This document shows positions 55,938 through 64,000 of a stretch of 64,000 bases of DNA, in pieces; within the stretch, counting starts at the first letter, position 1; the number at the start of each line of letters is the position of its first letter. Source of the DNA: Actinomadura flavalba DSM 45200. GTDB taxonomy: Bacteria > Actinomycetota > Actinomycetes > Streptosporangiales > Streptosporangiaceae. The notes below the pieces were generated by a model that saw only the letters and a list, made by a program, of their open reading frames with translations, did no database searches and was not told where the DNA came from. The translations under genes were made by a program, and so were the position numbers. The stretch spans positions 248,001-312,000 of the forward strand of contig NZ_KB894098.1 of the NCBI RefSeq assembly GCF_000374305.1, given 5' to 3'.

Positions 55938-56497
55938 TTCGGCTCCTCCGTCAGGCAGCGCAGGTCCTCCCGGGTGCCGAACGCCCGCACCACCCGGGCC
56001 TCGTTGTCCAGCACCAGCCGCCGCGCCTTCTCCACGCCCGCGTCGTCGGACGTGCCGAGGACGTGGACGTACAGCGTGCCGGTGCTGCGCCGCACGTCCA
56101 CGACGAGCGCGCCCGGCATCGCCGACAGCGCGATCGACGTCGCCGTGAGGATGAAGTCGGAGTGGGTGCGCAGGTTCACCGCGACGACCGAGTTGCCGGT
56201 GCGCATCTCCCCGGTGTTCATCGCCTGCCAGGTCAGCGGCCCGGCGCTGACCAGCAGGTCCCAGGTGAACCGGACGATGAACCGCAGGAAGCCGAGCGGC
56301 CGGATGCGCAGCCCGGGGTCCAGCGGCGGGAACGGGAACACGATCACCAGCAGCAGCGACACCAGCACGCCCGACACCAGGTTCGCGACCGAGAACCGGT
56401 CCCACATGAGCAGCCACAGCAGGGTCAGCCAGGCGACCAGCGGGAGCTGGACGAGCCGTCCGCCCACCTGCACGCTGTACGGCGGCCGTTCGGGCAT
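55934..56497 (-). CDS. mrpE: Mrp antiporter subunit E
   Basis: A 187-residue MrpE protein: two to three helices near residues 17-55 (PLVAWLTLLWLLMWDRFSVANLVSGVLV, in part) and the cytoplasmic or membrane-surface domain with TGNSVVAVNLRTHSDFILTATSIALSAMPG (in part: SDFILTATSIALSAMPG). The ATG at 56497 overlaps the mrpD stop by one base (TGATG). Confidence 0.94.
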   Translation of the reverse strand: MPERPPYSVQVGGRLVQLPLVAWLTLLWLLMWDRFSVANLVSGVLVSLLLVIVFPFPPLDPGLRIRPLGFLRFIVRFTWDLLVSAGPLTWQAMNTGEMRTGNSVVAVNLRTHSDFILTATSIALSAMPGALVVDVRRSTGTLYVHVLGTSDDAGVEKARRLVLDNEARVVRAFGTREDLRCLTEEPK

Positions 56498-58068
56498 CAC
56501 GCACCCCCCGGGTCCTGCGGCCGGACGGCCGCGACGTAGTCGTCCGGCGCGACCAGCTCGTCGGCCGCGCGGCCCGCCAGCGCCACCAGCGGGCCGCCCC
56601 AGACCGTGAAGGCGAGGCTCACCGCGACCATGCCGATCGTGGCGCCGACCATCCCGGCGGGCAGCCTCGGTGACGCGGGCGGCGGCTCCTCCTCGGCGGC
56701 CTCGGCGTCCTCCTCCGCGTCCTCGGCGCGTTCCTCGGCGGGCGGCGCGTGCGGCGCCCGCCAGAACGCCTGGTTCCAGACCTTCACCAGCGAGTAGAGG
56801 GTGAGGAGGCTGGTGACGACGGCGGCGCCGACGAGGACCAGGGTGAGGACGCCGCCGTCCTCCAGTCCCGCGCGCAGCAGCCCGAGTTTGCCGAGGAAGC
56901 CCGACAGCGGCGGGATGCCGCCGAGGTTCATCGCGGGGATGAAGAACAGCACGCCGATCAGCGGGGCCGTGCGGGCCAGGCCGCCGAGCCGTTCCAGGGA
57001 CGCGCTGCCGCCGCGTCTCTCGATGAGCCCGGACGCCAGGAACAGCGCCGTCTGGATCGTGATGTGGTGCAGCACGTAGAAGACGGTCGCGGCGATGGCG
57101 GCGACCGACCCCACGGCGACGCCGAAGACCATGTAGCCGATGTGGGAGACGAGCGTGAAGGACAGCAGGCGTTTGATGTCGACCTGCACCATCGCCCCGA
57201 GCACGCCGACGATCATGCTGGCGAACGCGATGACGAGCAGCGGGACGCGCAGGTGCCCGCCGGGGAACAGCAGCGTCTCGGCGCGCAGCACGCCGTAGAT
57301 GCCGACCTTGGTGAGCAGGCCCGCGAACACGGCGGTGACGGGGGCGGGCGCCGTCGGGTAGGAGTCGGGCAGCCACATCGACAGCGGGAACACCGCCGCC
57401 TTGACGCCGAACGCGGTCAGCAGCATGACCTCGGCGAGGCGGGCGACGCCGTCGGGCAGGTCGGCGATGCGCTCGGCGAGCTGCGCCATGTTGAGCGTGC
57501 CGGTGGCCGCGTACAGGACGGCGATGGCGATGAGGAACAGCATCGACGACAGCAGCGCCACGATGATGTACGTCGTCCCGGCGCGGAGCCGGGCGGGGGT
57601 GCCGCCGAGCGTGATGAGGACGTAGCTGGCCAGCAGCATGATCTCGAAGCCGACGAACAGGTTGAACAGGTCACCGGCGAGGTAGCTGTCGATGACGCCG
57701 GCGAACATCAGCAGGTACGTCGGGTGGAACACCGACAGCGGCGTGACGGGGCCCTGGTCGGCCATGTCCTGCCCGATGGCGTAGATCATGACGCCGAGCC
57801 CGACCGCGACCGACACCACGAGCATCATGGCCGACAGCCGGTCGGCGACGAGCGTGATCCCGATCGGCGCGGGCCACGCCCCGAGCTGCGCCGTCTGCGG
57901 CCCGTACCGGTCGGCCTGGATCAGCAGCACGACGGCGATGACGAGCACGGCGCTGAGCACGGACACGCTGATGAACCGCTGCAACGCCGGATGCCGCGGC
58001 CCCAGAATGATCTTGATCCCGGCCGCCAGCATCGGCAGCACCACGGGAATCGGCAGCAGCTCGTTCAT
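56497..58068 (-). CDS. mrpD: Mrp antiporter subunit D
   Basis: A 523-residue MrpD protein, related to NuoN and NuoM, with about fourteen helices; the channel lysines and glutamates fall in helices such as FVGFEIMLLASYVL and LTAFGVKAAVFPLSMWLPDSYP (in part: KAAVFPLSMWLPD). A Glu, Ala and Asp-rich cytoplasmic insert near 430-470 is longer than in the standard protein. ATG at 58068 overlaps the mrpC stop by four bases. Confidence 0.95.
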   Translation of the reverse strand: MNELLPIPVVLPMLAAGIKIILGPRHPALQRFISVSVLSAVLVIAVVLLIQADRYGPQTAQLGAWPAPIGITLVADRLSAMMLVVSVAVGLGVMIYAIGQDMADQGPVTPLSVFHPTYLLMFAGVIDSYLAGDLFNLFVGFEIMLLASYVLITLGGTPARLRAGTTYIIVALLSSMLFLIAIAVLYAATGTLNMAQLAERIADLPDGVARLAEVMLLTAFGVKAAVFPLSMWLPDSYPTAPAPVTAVFAGLLTKVGIYGVLRAETLLFPGGHLRVPLLVIAFASMIVGVLGAMVQVDIKRLLSFTLVSHIGYMVFGVAVGSVAAIAATVFYVLHHITIQTALFLASGLIERRGGSASLERLGGLARTAPLIGVLFFIPAMNLGGIPPLSGFLGKLGLLRAGLEDGGVLTLVLVGAAVVTSLLTLYSLVKVWNQAFWRAPHAPPAEERAEDAEEDAEAAEEEPPPASPRLPAGMVGATIGMVAVSLAFTVWGGPLVALAGRAADELVAPDDYVAAVRPQDPGGA

Positions 58069-59246
58069 CGCCCGTCCTCGCTCGGCCCACCGTCACCCGA
58101 CGATCCCCCGGCCCCACCCGCGTCATCGCCGGTCCCCGCGCGCCCGCGCTTCCCCTCGCCCGCTTCCCCGGCAGGGCCGCCCGCACCCTCGCCGGTCCCC
58201 TCACTCTCGACGCCCGCATCGTCGCCCGCGCCCTCGGCACGACCACCCGCCTCGCCGGTCTCCGCGCCCTCGGCACCACCAGCCGCGCCCGGGTCGGTCG
58301 CCGTGCTCTCGGCGCCCGCGTCATCGCTCGCGCCCTCGGCACCGCCAGCCGTGCCCTCGTCGGTCACCGTGCTCTCGGCGGCCGCTTCATCGCTCGCGCC
58401 CTCGGCACGACCTGCCGCGCCCTTGTCCGTCGCCGCGCTCTCGGCGGCCGCGTCGTCGTTCGGGTTCTCGGCGGGGTGGACGGGGGGTCTGGCGGGGTGG
58501 GCGGTGTGGTCGTCGGCGCGGTCGGTCATCGTGCCCTCGACGGTGCCCTCCGGGGACTCGGTGACGATGCGGGAGGCGGGCGGGGGCTCGTCGGCGGACG
58601 GGTCGTAGCGTTCGGCGGGGGGTGTGCGGTCGGCGACGTGGGCGCCGCCGGTGGTGTCGGGCGAGGCGGGGGCGCCGTCGCCGTCGCGGACGGCGTCCGG
58701 GGCGACGGGGGCGTTGTTGGTGTCGGGGGCGTCCTCGGTGCGGGCCGGGTCGTCGAGGGCGCGGCGGCGGCGCTCCTCGCGGATGTCGGCGCGCAGGTCG
58801 CGGCGGGCGCGGCGGATGCGGCGGCGCTGCTGACGCGACCAGGCGCGGAACTCGCGGCGCTGCGCGCGGACCTGCGAGCGCAGCTCGTGGTCGCCGCGGG
58901 TGACGCGGCGGTCCTCGATGTCGTCGCGGACCTCGTCGTCGCCGGTGAACCGGCCGCCCCGGTAGGCGATCGACAGCACGAACGCCGCCGACGCCAGCGC
59001 GATGACGATCGCGGTGAGGATCATCGCCTGCGGCAGCGGGTCGTTCATCGGCCGGTCGGACACGCCGTCCGACGTGATCGGCGACCGCCCCGCCGGGCCG
59101 CCCACCGACAGGATCAGCAGGTTGACGCCGTTACCGAGCACGAACGTCCCGACGACGAGGCGGGTGAGGCTGCGCTCCAGCAGCATGACGATGCCGCAGG
59201 CGATGATGAGGCCGCCGGTCAGCGCGAGCACGATCGAGACGGTCAT
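58065..59246 (-). CDS. mrpC: Mrp antiporter subunit C with long repetitive tail
   Basis: MrpC is a NuoK-like subunit. Residues 1-100 are the normal three-helix core (GTFVLGNGVNLLILSVGG, DPLPQAMILTAIVIALA). The 393-residue product then adds a strongly basic helix-like stretch (about 123-166, QRREFRAWSRQQRRRIRRAR) and a long Asp, Glu, Gly, Ala, Thr-rich tail with 22-residue repeats ending near residue 393. Standard MrpC ends near 115-180 residues. ATG at 59246 overlaps the mrpA stop, and the tail stop overlaps mrpD, so the long tail is kept by coupling. Confidence 0.92.
   Translation of the reverse strand: MTVSIVLALTGGLIIACGIVMLLERSLTRLVVGTFVLGNGVNLLILSVGGPAGRSPITSDGVSDRPMNDPLPQAMILTAIVIALASAAFVLSIAYRGGRFTGDDEVRDDIEDRRVTRGDHELRSQVRAQRREFRAWSRQQRRRIRRARRDLRADIREERRRRALDDPARTEDAPDTNNAPVAPDAVRDGDGAPASPDTTGGAHVADRTPPAERYDPSADEPPPASRIVTESPEGTVEGTMTDRADDHTAHPARPPVHPAENPNDDAAAESAATDKGAAGRAEGASDEAAAESTVTDEGTAGGAEGASDDAGAESTATDPGAAGGAEGAETGEAGGRAEGAGDDAGVESEGTGEGAGGPAGEAGEGKRGRAGTGDDAGGAGGSSGDGGPSEDGR
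58264..58461 (-). repeat. Three tandem 66-base repeats in the mrpC tail
   Basis: Units start at 58264, 58330 and 58396, each beginning GCGCCCTCGGCAC on the plus strand and encoding 22-residue copies of the form D-D/E-A-A/G-A-E-S-x-x-T-D-x-G-x-A-G-x-A-E-G-A-S. A partial 36-base copy lies at 58228-58263. They can expand or shrink without changing the frame. Confidence 0.85.
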
Positions 59247-62092
59247 GACTCGGCACGCTCCCGGTCCACCTCGGCGCCGAGCGAGGTCAGGATGTCGAGG
59301 ATGAGACCCACCACGATCAGGTAGACGCCGATGTCGAACAGCAGCGAGGTGGTGAAGTGGACGTGCCCGAGCACCGGCAGGTGCGGGTCGAGCGTCGCCG
59401 ACTGGAACACCGCGTCGCCCCACACCAGGCCGCCGAGCGCCGTCCCCGTCGACAGGACGAGCCCGACGCCGAGCAGCAGCCCGATGTTGACCGGCGCCGC
59501 CTCGGCCAGTTCGTAGGGGCCGCCCGCCAGGTACCGGATGACGAGCGCGAGGCCCGCCACGATGCCGCCCGCGAACCCGCCGCCGGGTGAGGAGTGCGCG
59601 ACGAACAGCAGGTAGATCGACAGCAGCAGCACGGTGTGGAACACCAGCCGCGCGACGACCTCGAAGATGATGGAGCGGCGTTCGGCGGCGAGGGTGGCGC
59701 CCCCGGCGATCCAGGTGCGTTCGCGGCGCCGTCCGGTGGGCGCGGTGCGGTCGGCGGGCTCGACCGAGTCGAGGCCCCGGACGGCCCACACGTCCACGTC
59801 GCCGGACACGTTGCGGGCGCGCGGCGGCATCGCGAAGCGGCGCCGCGCGAACACCAGGCTGGTGATGCCGAGCGCGGCCAGCGCCACGACCGAGCTCTCG
59901 CCGAGGGTGTCCCAGGCGCGCAGGTCCACCAGCGTCACCGCGACGATGTTGGAGCCGCCCGCCTCCTCGGCCGCCGCCGGGTAGCCGACGGAGATCGGCG
60001 TCGCGGTGCGCGCCTGCCCGGCGACGATCGCCGCCGCGGCGGCGGTCAGCCCGGCGAACGCGCCGACGAGCACGTGCATCGTGCGCCGCGCGCGGGGCCG
60101 GGTCCGCTGGAACCCGACCGGCAGCGTCCGCAGCACGAGGACGAACACGATGAGGCTGGCCGTCTCGACGAGGAACTGGGTGAGCGCGATGTCGGGGGCG
60201 CCCTGGAGCATGAACAGCGTCGCGACGCCGTATCCGGACGCGCTCGCCAGCACGACCGTCTCGCCCCGGTTCCCGGCGCGGACGGCGGCGATGGCGGTGA
60301 CGACGGTCAGCAGCGCGACGAACCCCTGCGGCGCGCCGTCCCAGAGCCGCCACGGCCCGGCGTCGTCCCACGGCCGGGAGGAGGCGAGCGCGACGGCGGC
60401 CGACGCCGAGCCGAACAGCGTGATCGTCAGCAGGTAGCCGGGCAGCGAACCGCGCTGCACGGTGCCGGTGATCTGCAACGCGGCGTCGTTGAGCCCGCTC
60501 ATGATCGCCCGGTAGACGGCGGCGGGCTCGAACGCGACGAGCAGGTGCGCGAGGCGCAGCAGCGGGCGGCGCAGCAGGAACAGCACGACGCCGAGCCCGA
60601 TCGAGGTGGCGCTGAGCGCCAGCGGCATCCCGAAACCGTGCCAGGGCGCCAGGTGGTACTCGGCGGTGCCGGGGTACGCCTCGACCTCGCGGCCGAGCGG
60701 CTTGTCGAGCACGCTGACGAACACGCCGAGCACGACGCCGGCGACAGCCAGCAGCGCGGGCGGCAGGAGCAGCGCGACGCCGGGCGCGTGCAGTTCCCGG
60801 CGCTCGACGGCGGGCTTGCCCGCGAACGCGCCCCACAGGAACCGCAGGCTGTAGGCGGCGGTGAGCCCCGATCCGACGACGAGCGCGGCCAGCAGCAGGC
60901 CGCGTCCCTCGACGAACGCCTCGTAGCCCGCCTCCTTGCCCGCGAAGCCGAGCGTGGTCGGGAGTCCCGCCATGGACGCGGCGGCGAGGATCGCGATGCC
61001 GTACAGGACGGGCGTGAGCCGCCCGAGGCCGGTCAGCTCGCGCAGGTCGCGGGTGCCGGTGGCGTGGTCGATGATGCCGACGACCATGAACAGCGCGGCC
61101 TTGAACAGGGCGTGCGCGAGCAGGATCGTGACGCCGGCGAGCGCCGCCGTCGGCTCCCCCGACCCGACCAGGACGGTCATGAAGCCGAGCTGGCTGACCG
61201 TCCCGTAGGCGAGCAGCAGTTTCAGGTCGTTCTCGCGCAGCGCGCGCCACCCCGCGAACACCATCGTGGCGGCGCCGAGGACGAGGACGACCGGCTGCCA
61301 GACCGGGTCCTCCCAGAACGCCGGGGTGAGCCGCAGCAGCAGGTAGATCCCGGCCTTGACCATCGCGGCGGCGTGCAGGAACGCGCTGACGGGCGTCGGC
61401 GCGGCCATCGCGCCGGGCAGCCACAGCCCGAACGGCATGATCGCGGACTTGGACAGCGCGCCGACCAGCACCAGGACGAGCGCGACGCTGATCGCGACCG
61501 ACCCCTCGGGCGGGTCCGCGACCAGCTCGGAGAGCCGGAACGTCCCGGCGGCCTGGCCGAGCATGATGAGGCCGACGAGCATCGCCAGCCCGCCGAACGT
61601 CGTGATGACGATCGCCTGCGTGGCCGCGCCCCGGGCGGCGCGGCGTTCGGCGTCGAAGCCGATGAGCAGGTAGGAGAAGACGGTCGTCAGCTCCCAGAAC
61701 ACGTACAGCAGGATGATGTCGTCGGCGAGGACGAGCCCGACCATCGAGGCGGCGAACGCGAGCAGGTATCCGGCGAACCCGACGAGCCCCGGCGTTCCCC
61801 GGTCGAAGTACCGGCCGCAGTAGGCGACGATGAGCGCCCCGACGCCGCCCACGATGAGCAGCATCATCCACGCGAGCGCGTCGGCGCGGAAGGCGATCTC
61901 CAGGTCGAACGCGGGCACCCAGGAGAACGTCTCCGCGCGCGGATCGTCCCCGGCGAACCAGGGCGGCAGCGCCCAGACGGCGGCGGCGGCCGGGACGAGC
62001 GCCAGCGGGTAGAAGGCGTTGCGCCCGAGCCACCGCACCAGCACGGGCGCCAGGACGGCGGCCAGGCAGTGCGCGGCGAACAGCAGCAGCAT
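59243..62092 (-). CDS. mrpA: Mrp antiporter subunit A (with fused MrpB domain)
   Basis: A 949-residue multi-pass protein related to NuoL. The N-terminal two thirds hold the antiporter helices with LVLADDIILLYVFWELTTVFSYLLIG (in part: YVFWELTTVFSYLL) and LHAAAMVKAGIYLL; a DUF4040 region follows, and the last 150 residues form the MrpB domain with VARLVFHTVLLLSIYLLF and HSSPGGGFAGGIVAGLAL. The A-B fusion explains why there is no separate mrpB. It opens the operon mrpA-C-D-E-F-G, which exports Na+ or other cations in exchange for H+. The 109 bases before it show no clear promoter. Confidence 0.96.
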   Translation of the reverse strand: MLLLFAAHCLAAVLAPVLVRWLGRNAFYPLALVPAAAAVWALPPWFAGDDPRAETFSWVPAFDLEIAFRADALAWMMLLIVGGVGALIVAYCGRYFDRGTPGLVGFAGYLLAFAASMVGLVLADDIILLYVFWELTTVFSYLLIGFDAERRAARGAATQAIVITTFGGLAMLVGLIMLGQAAGTFRLSELVADPPEGSVAISVALVLVLVGALSKSAIMPFGLWLPGAMAAPTPVSAFLHAAAMVKAGIYLLLRLTPAFWEDPVWQPVVLVLGAATMVFAGWRALRENDLKLLLAYGTVSQLGFMTVLVGSGEPTAALAGVTILLAHALFKAALFMVVGIIDHATGTRDLRELTGLGRLTPVLYGIAILAAASMAGLPTTLGFAGKEAGYEAFVEGRGLLLAALVVGSGLTAAYSLRFLWGAFAGKPAVERRELHAPGVALLLPPALLAVAGVVLGVFVSVLDKPLGREVEAYPGTAEYHLAPWHGFGMPLALSATSIGLGVVLFLLRRPLLRLAHLLVAFEPAAVYRAIMSGLNDAALQITGTVQRGSLPGYLLTITLFGSASAAVALASSRPWDDAGPWRLWDGAPQGFVALLTVVTAIAAVRAGNRGETVVLASASGYGVATLFMLQGAPDIALTQFLVETASLIVFVLVLRTLPVGFQRTRPRARRTMHVLVGAFAGLTAAAAAIVAGQARTATPISVGYPAAAEEAGGSNIVAVTLVDLRAWDTLGESSVVALAALGITSLVFARRRFAMPPRARNVSGDVDVWAVRGLDSVEPADRTAPTGRRRERTWIAGGATLAAERRSIIFEVVARLVFHTVLLLSIYLLFVAHSSPGGGFAGGIVAGLALVIRYLAGGPYELAEAAPVNIGLLLGVGLVLSTGTALGGLVWGDAVFQSATLDPHLPVLGHVHFTTSLLFDIGVYLIVVGLILDILTSLGAEVDRERAES

Positions 62093-62201
62093 GAGGTCCC
62101 TGGGAGCGTCGGGGATGACCGGAGATCACGATAGGCGTTTCCTGCCGTTTCAGCGCGCAGCCGCGCCGTACGACGGGAGTGATCTGCCGCTCAGCCGCAG
62201 A

Positions 62202-62762
62202 TCAGGCGTGCAGGAGCACCGCCGCGAACGTGCCGAGGACGAGGAAGGGACCGTACGGGAGGGCGTCCTTGCGGGACGCGCGGCGGGCGGCCAGGAGGAC
62301 GACGGCGACGAGCCCCCCGGCGGCGAACGTGACGAGCGCGCCGGTCCAGAACGCGGCCAGGCCGTACCAGCCGAGGTACAGCCCGAGGACGCCCGCGAGC
62401 TTGACGTCCCCGAAGCCGAGCGCGTCGGGGAGCACGAACCACTGGACGAAGAAGAGCAGCCCGAACGCGGCCGCCCCGGCGAGGGCGTGCGCGAGGCGGG
62501 CGCCGTCGCCGTCGGCGAGGGCGGCGACGGCGAGCAGCGCGCCCGCGACGCCGTAGGACGGCAGCGTGATCGCGTCCGGGAGCCGGTGCAGGGCCAGGTC
62601 GACGACGGTCAGCACGACACCGGCCACCGCCAGGTACAGGACGGCGGGCAGTTCGGGGACCGCGCCGACGCGCGCGCCCAGCACGGCCGCCGCGAGCGCG
62701 CAGCCCGCGAGGACGGTCCACGGCCGCCGCCGCAGCGGCTCCGCCCAGTCGGGGGGTGTCAC
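62202..62762 (-). CDS. A24-family (prepilin-type) aspartyl peptidase, single domain
   Basis: A 186-residue membrane protein with about six helices. The two A24 aspartates are visible: VVDLALHRLPD (Asp55) and GFGDVKLAG (Asp119, the GxGD motif). The N-methylating domain with its cysteines is absent, as in TadV-type peptidases. No pilin, Tad or secretion gene lies in the window, so its substrates must be elsewhere. GTG at 62762. It follows the SseB-like gene by 10 bases. Confidence 0.9.
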   Translation of the reverse strand: MTPPDWAEPLRRRPWTVLAGCALAAAVLGARVGAVPELPAVLYLAVAGVVLTVVDLALHRLPDAITLPSYGVAGALLAVAALADGDGARLAHALAGAAAFGLLFFVQWFVLPDALGFGDVKLAGVLGLYLGWYGLAAFWTGALVTFAAGGLVAVVLLAARRASRKDALPYGPFLVLGTFAAVLLHA

Positions 62763-62772
62763 CCGGGCGACC

Positions 62773-63468
62773 CTACCGGCGCAGCACGCTCAGCTCGACG
62801 CCGCCGACGATGCGGCCGCGCAGGAGTTCGGCGAGGCGGTCGGAGACGCGCTGCGCGGTGGCGCGCTCGTCGTGCCCGGGGGCGACGGAGAAGCGGATCG
62901 CCAGCTCGGTCGTCGCGCCGCCGCCGACGCGGACGCCCGCGACGCCCGGTTCGGCGCCGAACGCGGCCTCGACGGCGGCGAGGACGTCGGGGTCCTCGTG
63001 GGGCGGCGGGATCGGCCGGCCCTCCGCGAGCAGGTGCAGGCGCAGCCCCTCGACCGCGAACGGGACGGGGCCCGCGACGTCGATGACGAGCGCGTCGGCC
63101 TTCTCGTCCAGCGCGGCCAGGCACGCCTGCCGGGCGTGCACGGCGACGGGCCGCGCGTCCGGACGCCAGGCGAGCAGCGCGGCGGTGGAGGTGAACCCGA
63201 GGACGCCGCGCCGCCCGTCCTCGCCGGTCAGCGTGGGCACGGCCATGTCGCTGGACTTCTCCCGCCGCAGTTCGCCGGGCGCGACGTCCTCCTCCTCGGT
63301 GAGGACGGCGACGACCGGCACCAGCAGCCGCGCGTCGTGCAGTTCGCGCAGCACGGCGTGCTCGCCGGAGCGGCCCGCGGCGTACCCGGCGAGCGCGTCG
63401 GCCAGCCGCGGGTCGGCGGCGCCGTCGTCGTCGGGGAACTGGGGTTCGGGGATGGTCAGACCGGACAC
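62773..63468 (-). CDS. SseB-like protein
   Basis: A 231-residue protein with the SseB N-terminal domain pattern: ADALAGYAAGRSGEHAVLRELHDARLLVPVVAV (in part: LLVPVVAVLTEEE), and VLGFTSTAALLAWRPDARPV. The C-terminal half is a polar alpha-beta region with the DPDVLAAVEAAFG pattern. Such proteins are frequent in actinobacteria and of unknown function. GTG at 63468. It is probably co-transcribed with the prepilin-peptidase-like gene. Confidence 0.88.
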   Translation of the reverse strand: MSGLTIPEPQFPDDDGAADPRLADALAGYAAGRSGEHAVLRELHDARLLVPVVAVLTEEEDVAPGELRREKSSDMAVPTLTGEDGRRGVLGFTSTAALLAWRPDARPVAVHARQACLAALDEKADALVIDVAGPVPFAVEGLRLHLLAEGRPIPPPHEDPDVLAAVEAAFGAEPGVAGVRVGGGATTELAIRFSVAPGHDERATAQRVSDRLAELLRGRIVGGVELSVLRR

Positions 63469-63514
63469 GTGGGCAGGCTACTGCCTTCTGCCACGCTGTG
63501 TTGAATTGTCGCGC

Positions 63515-64000
63515 TCAGCGCAGCCGGGTGAGGCGTTCGACGGCCTCGTCGATGACGTCGTCGCGTTTGCAGAAGGCGAAGCGGACGAAGTGCGCGCCGT
63601 CGGCGGGGCGCTGGTAGAAGACCTGCGTCGGGACGGCGACGACGCCCGCCTTCTCCGGGAGGGCGCGGGCGAGGTCGACGCCGTCGGTGTAGCCGAGGGG
63701 GCGGATGTCGGCCTGGACGAAGTAGGTGCCCTGGGGCCGGTGCACGGTGAACCCGGCCGCTTCGAGGCCGCCGACGAGACGGTCGCGTTTGCGCTCCAGC
63801 GAGGCGCGCAGGTCCTCGACCCAGGCGAGTTCGCGGCGCAGGCCGTGGGCGGCGGCGTGCTGCCAGGGGCCGCCGGTGGCGTAGGTGAGGAACTGCTTGA
63901 CGGTCTGCACGGCGCGGACGTGCCGCTCGGGGCCGGTGACCCAGCCGGTCTTCCAGCCGGTGACCGAGAACGTCTTGCCCACCGACGACACCGCGACGGT
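63515..64000 (-). CDS. Class I/II PLP aminotransferase, C-terminal part (cut by window edge)
   Basis: Only the last 161 residues are in the window; the gene continues past the right edge. The first visible segment SSVGKTFSVTGWKTGWVTGP holds the PLP-binding lysine (SxGKTFS). Further marks are PQGTYFVQADI and FVRFAFCKRDDVIDEAVERL. It resembles the YbdL/DapC-like aminotransferases used for methionine or succinyl-diaminopimelate; the exact substrate is unresolved. It ends 46 bases before the SseB-like gene. Confidence 0.9.
   Translation of the reverse strand, partial: TVAVSSVGKTFSVTGWKTGWVTGPERHVRAVQTVKQFLTYATGGPWQHAAAHGLRRELAWVEDLRASLERKRDRLVGGLEAAGFTVHRPQGTYFVQADIRPLGYTDGVDLARALPEKAGVVAVPTQVFYQRPADGAHFVRFAFCKRDDVIDEAVERLTRLR

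Noticed and set aside
58065-62129. 1354-codon frame running through mrpA into mrpC
   Set aside because: The upstream 960 codons are the out-of-frame shadow of mrpA; mrpC starts at the ATG at 59246.

Overview
The window is very GC-rich, densely coded and actinobacterial. The markers are a division and cell-wall (dcw) cluster that lacks ftsA and continues through pgeF, yggS, sepF, yggT and divIVA; DUF1707 and DUF3040 proteins; an F420-type LLM oxidoreductase; an ileS gene behind an actinobacterial T-box leader; and MurE with the meso-diaminopimelate motif. Gene content resembles Streptosporangiales, perhaps an Actinomadura relative, but the genus is inference. No rRNA, tRNA, CRISPR array, prophage or insertion sequence was seen.

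Layout. 1-2919: end of a histidine operon (hisD, hisC, partial hisB, minus strand). 3118-9272: small metabolic and regulatory genes (PhzF-like, LON domain, YbaK, AraC regulator, GNAT, chorismate mutase, AzlCD). 9279-11370: rluD, lspA and a DksA/TraR-type protein with a histone-H1-like tail. 11511-14961: T-box leader and ileS. 15062-17283: a DUF1707 protein and a membrane protein with two zinc modules. 17431-37388: the whole dcw cluster on the minus strand, transcribed from mraZ towards divIVA. 37817-42531: divergent moxR, DUF58 and transglutaminase operon. 42716-47588: DUF3040, dinB, methyltransferase, nusB, efp and an Xaa-Pro peptidase. 47641-51472: an accessory acyl-CoA-type module with a TetR regulator. 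51560-55228: shikimate genes aroQ, aroB, aroK, aroC. 55300-62092: a Mrp cation/proton antiporter operon. 62202-64000: an orphan prepilin-peptidase-like protein, an SseB-like protein and a partial aminotransferase.

How the genes work together. The dcw block makes the UDP-MurNAc-pentapeptide (murE, murF, murD, murC), lipid I and lipid II (mraY, murG), polymerises and cross-links it at the septum (ftsW, ftsI, ftsL, ftsQ), and places the division ring (ftsZ, sepF) and polar growth (divIVA). A four-repeat MraZ operator overlies the mraZ promoter. A shorter box of the same type lies before moxR, so MraZ may act in both directions. At least fourteen adjacent gene pairs overlap by exactly four bases, which points to widespread translational coupling.

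Most notable: an IleRS whose HIGH motif reads GVHH, a possible second MraZ target, twin Ada-type zinc modules on a membrane protein, a DksA-type protein with an H1-like tail, an MrpC with a 290-residue repetitive tail, and a TetR-controlled five-gene block between aroQ and the pepP-efp-nusB genes. No wholly new multi-gene system could be demonstrated from sequence alone.
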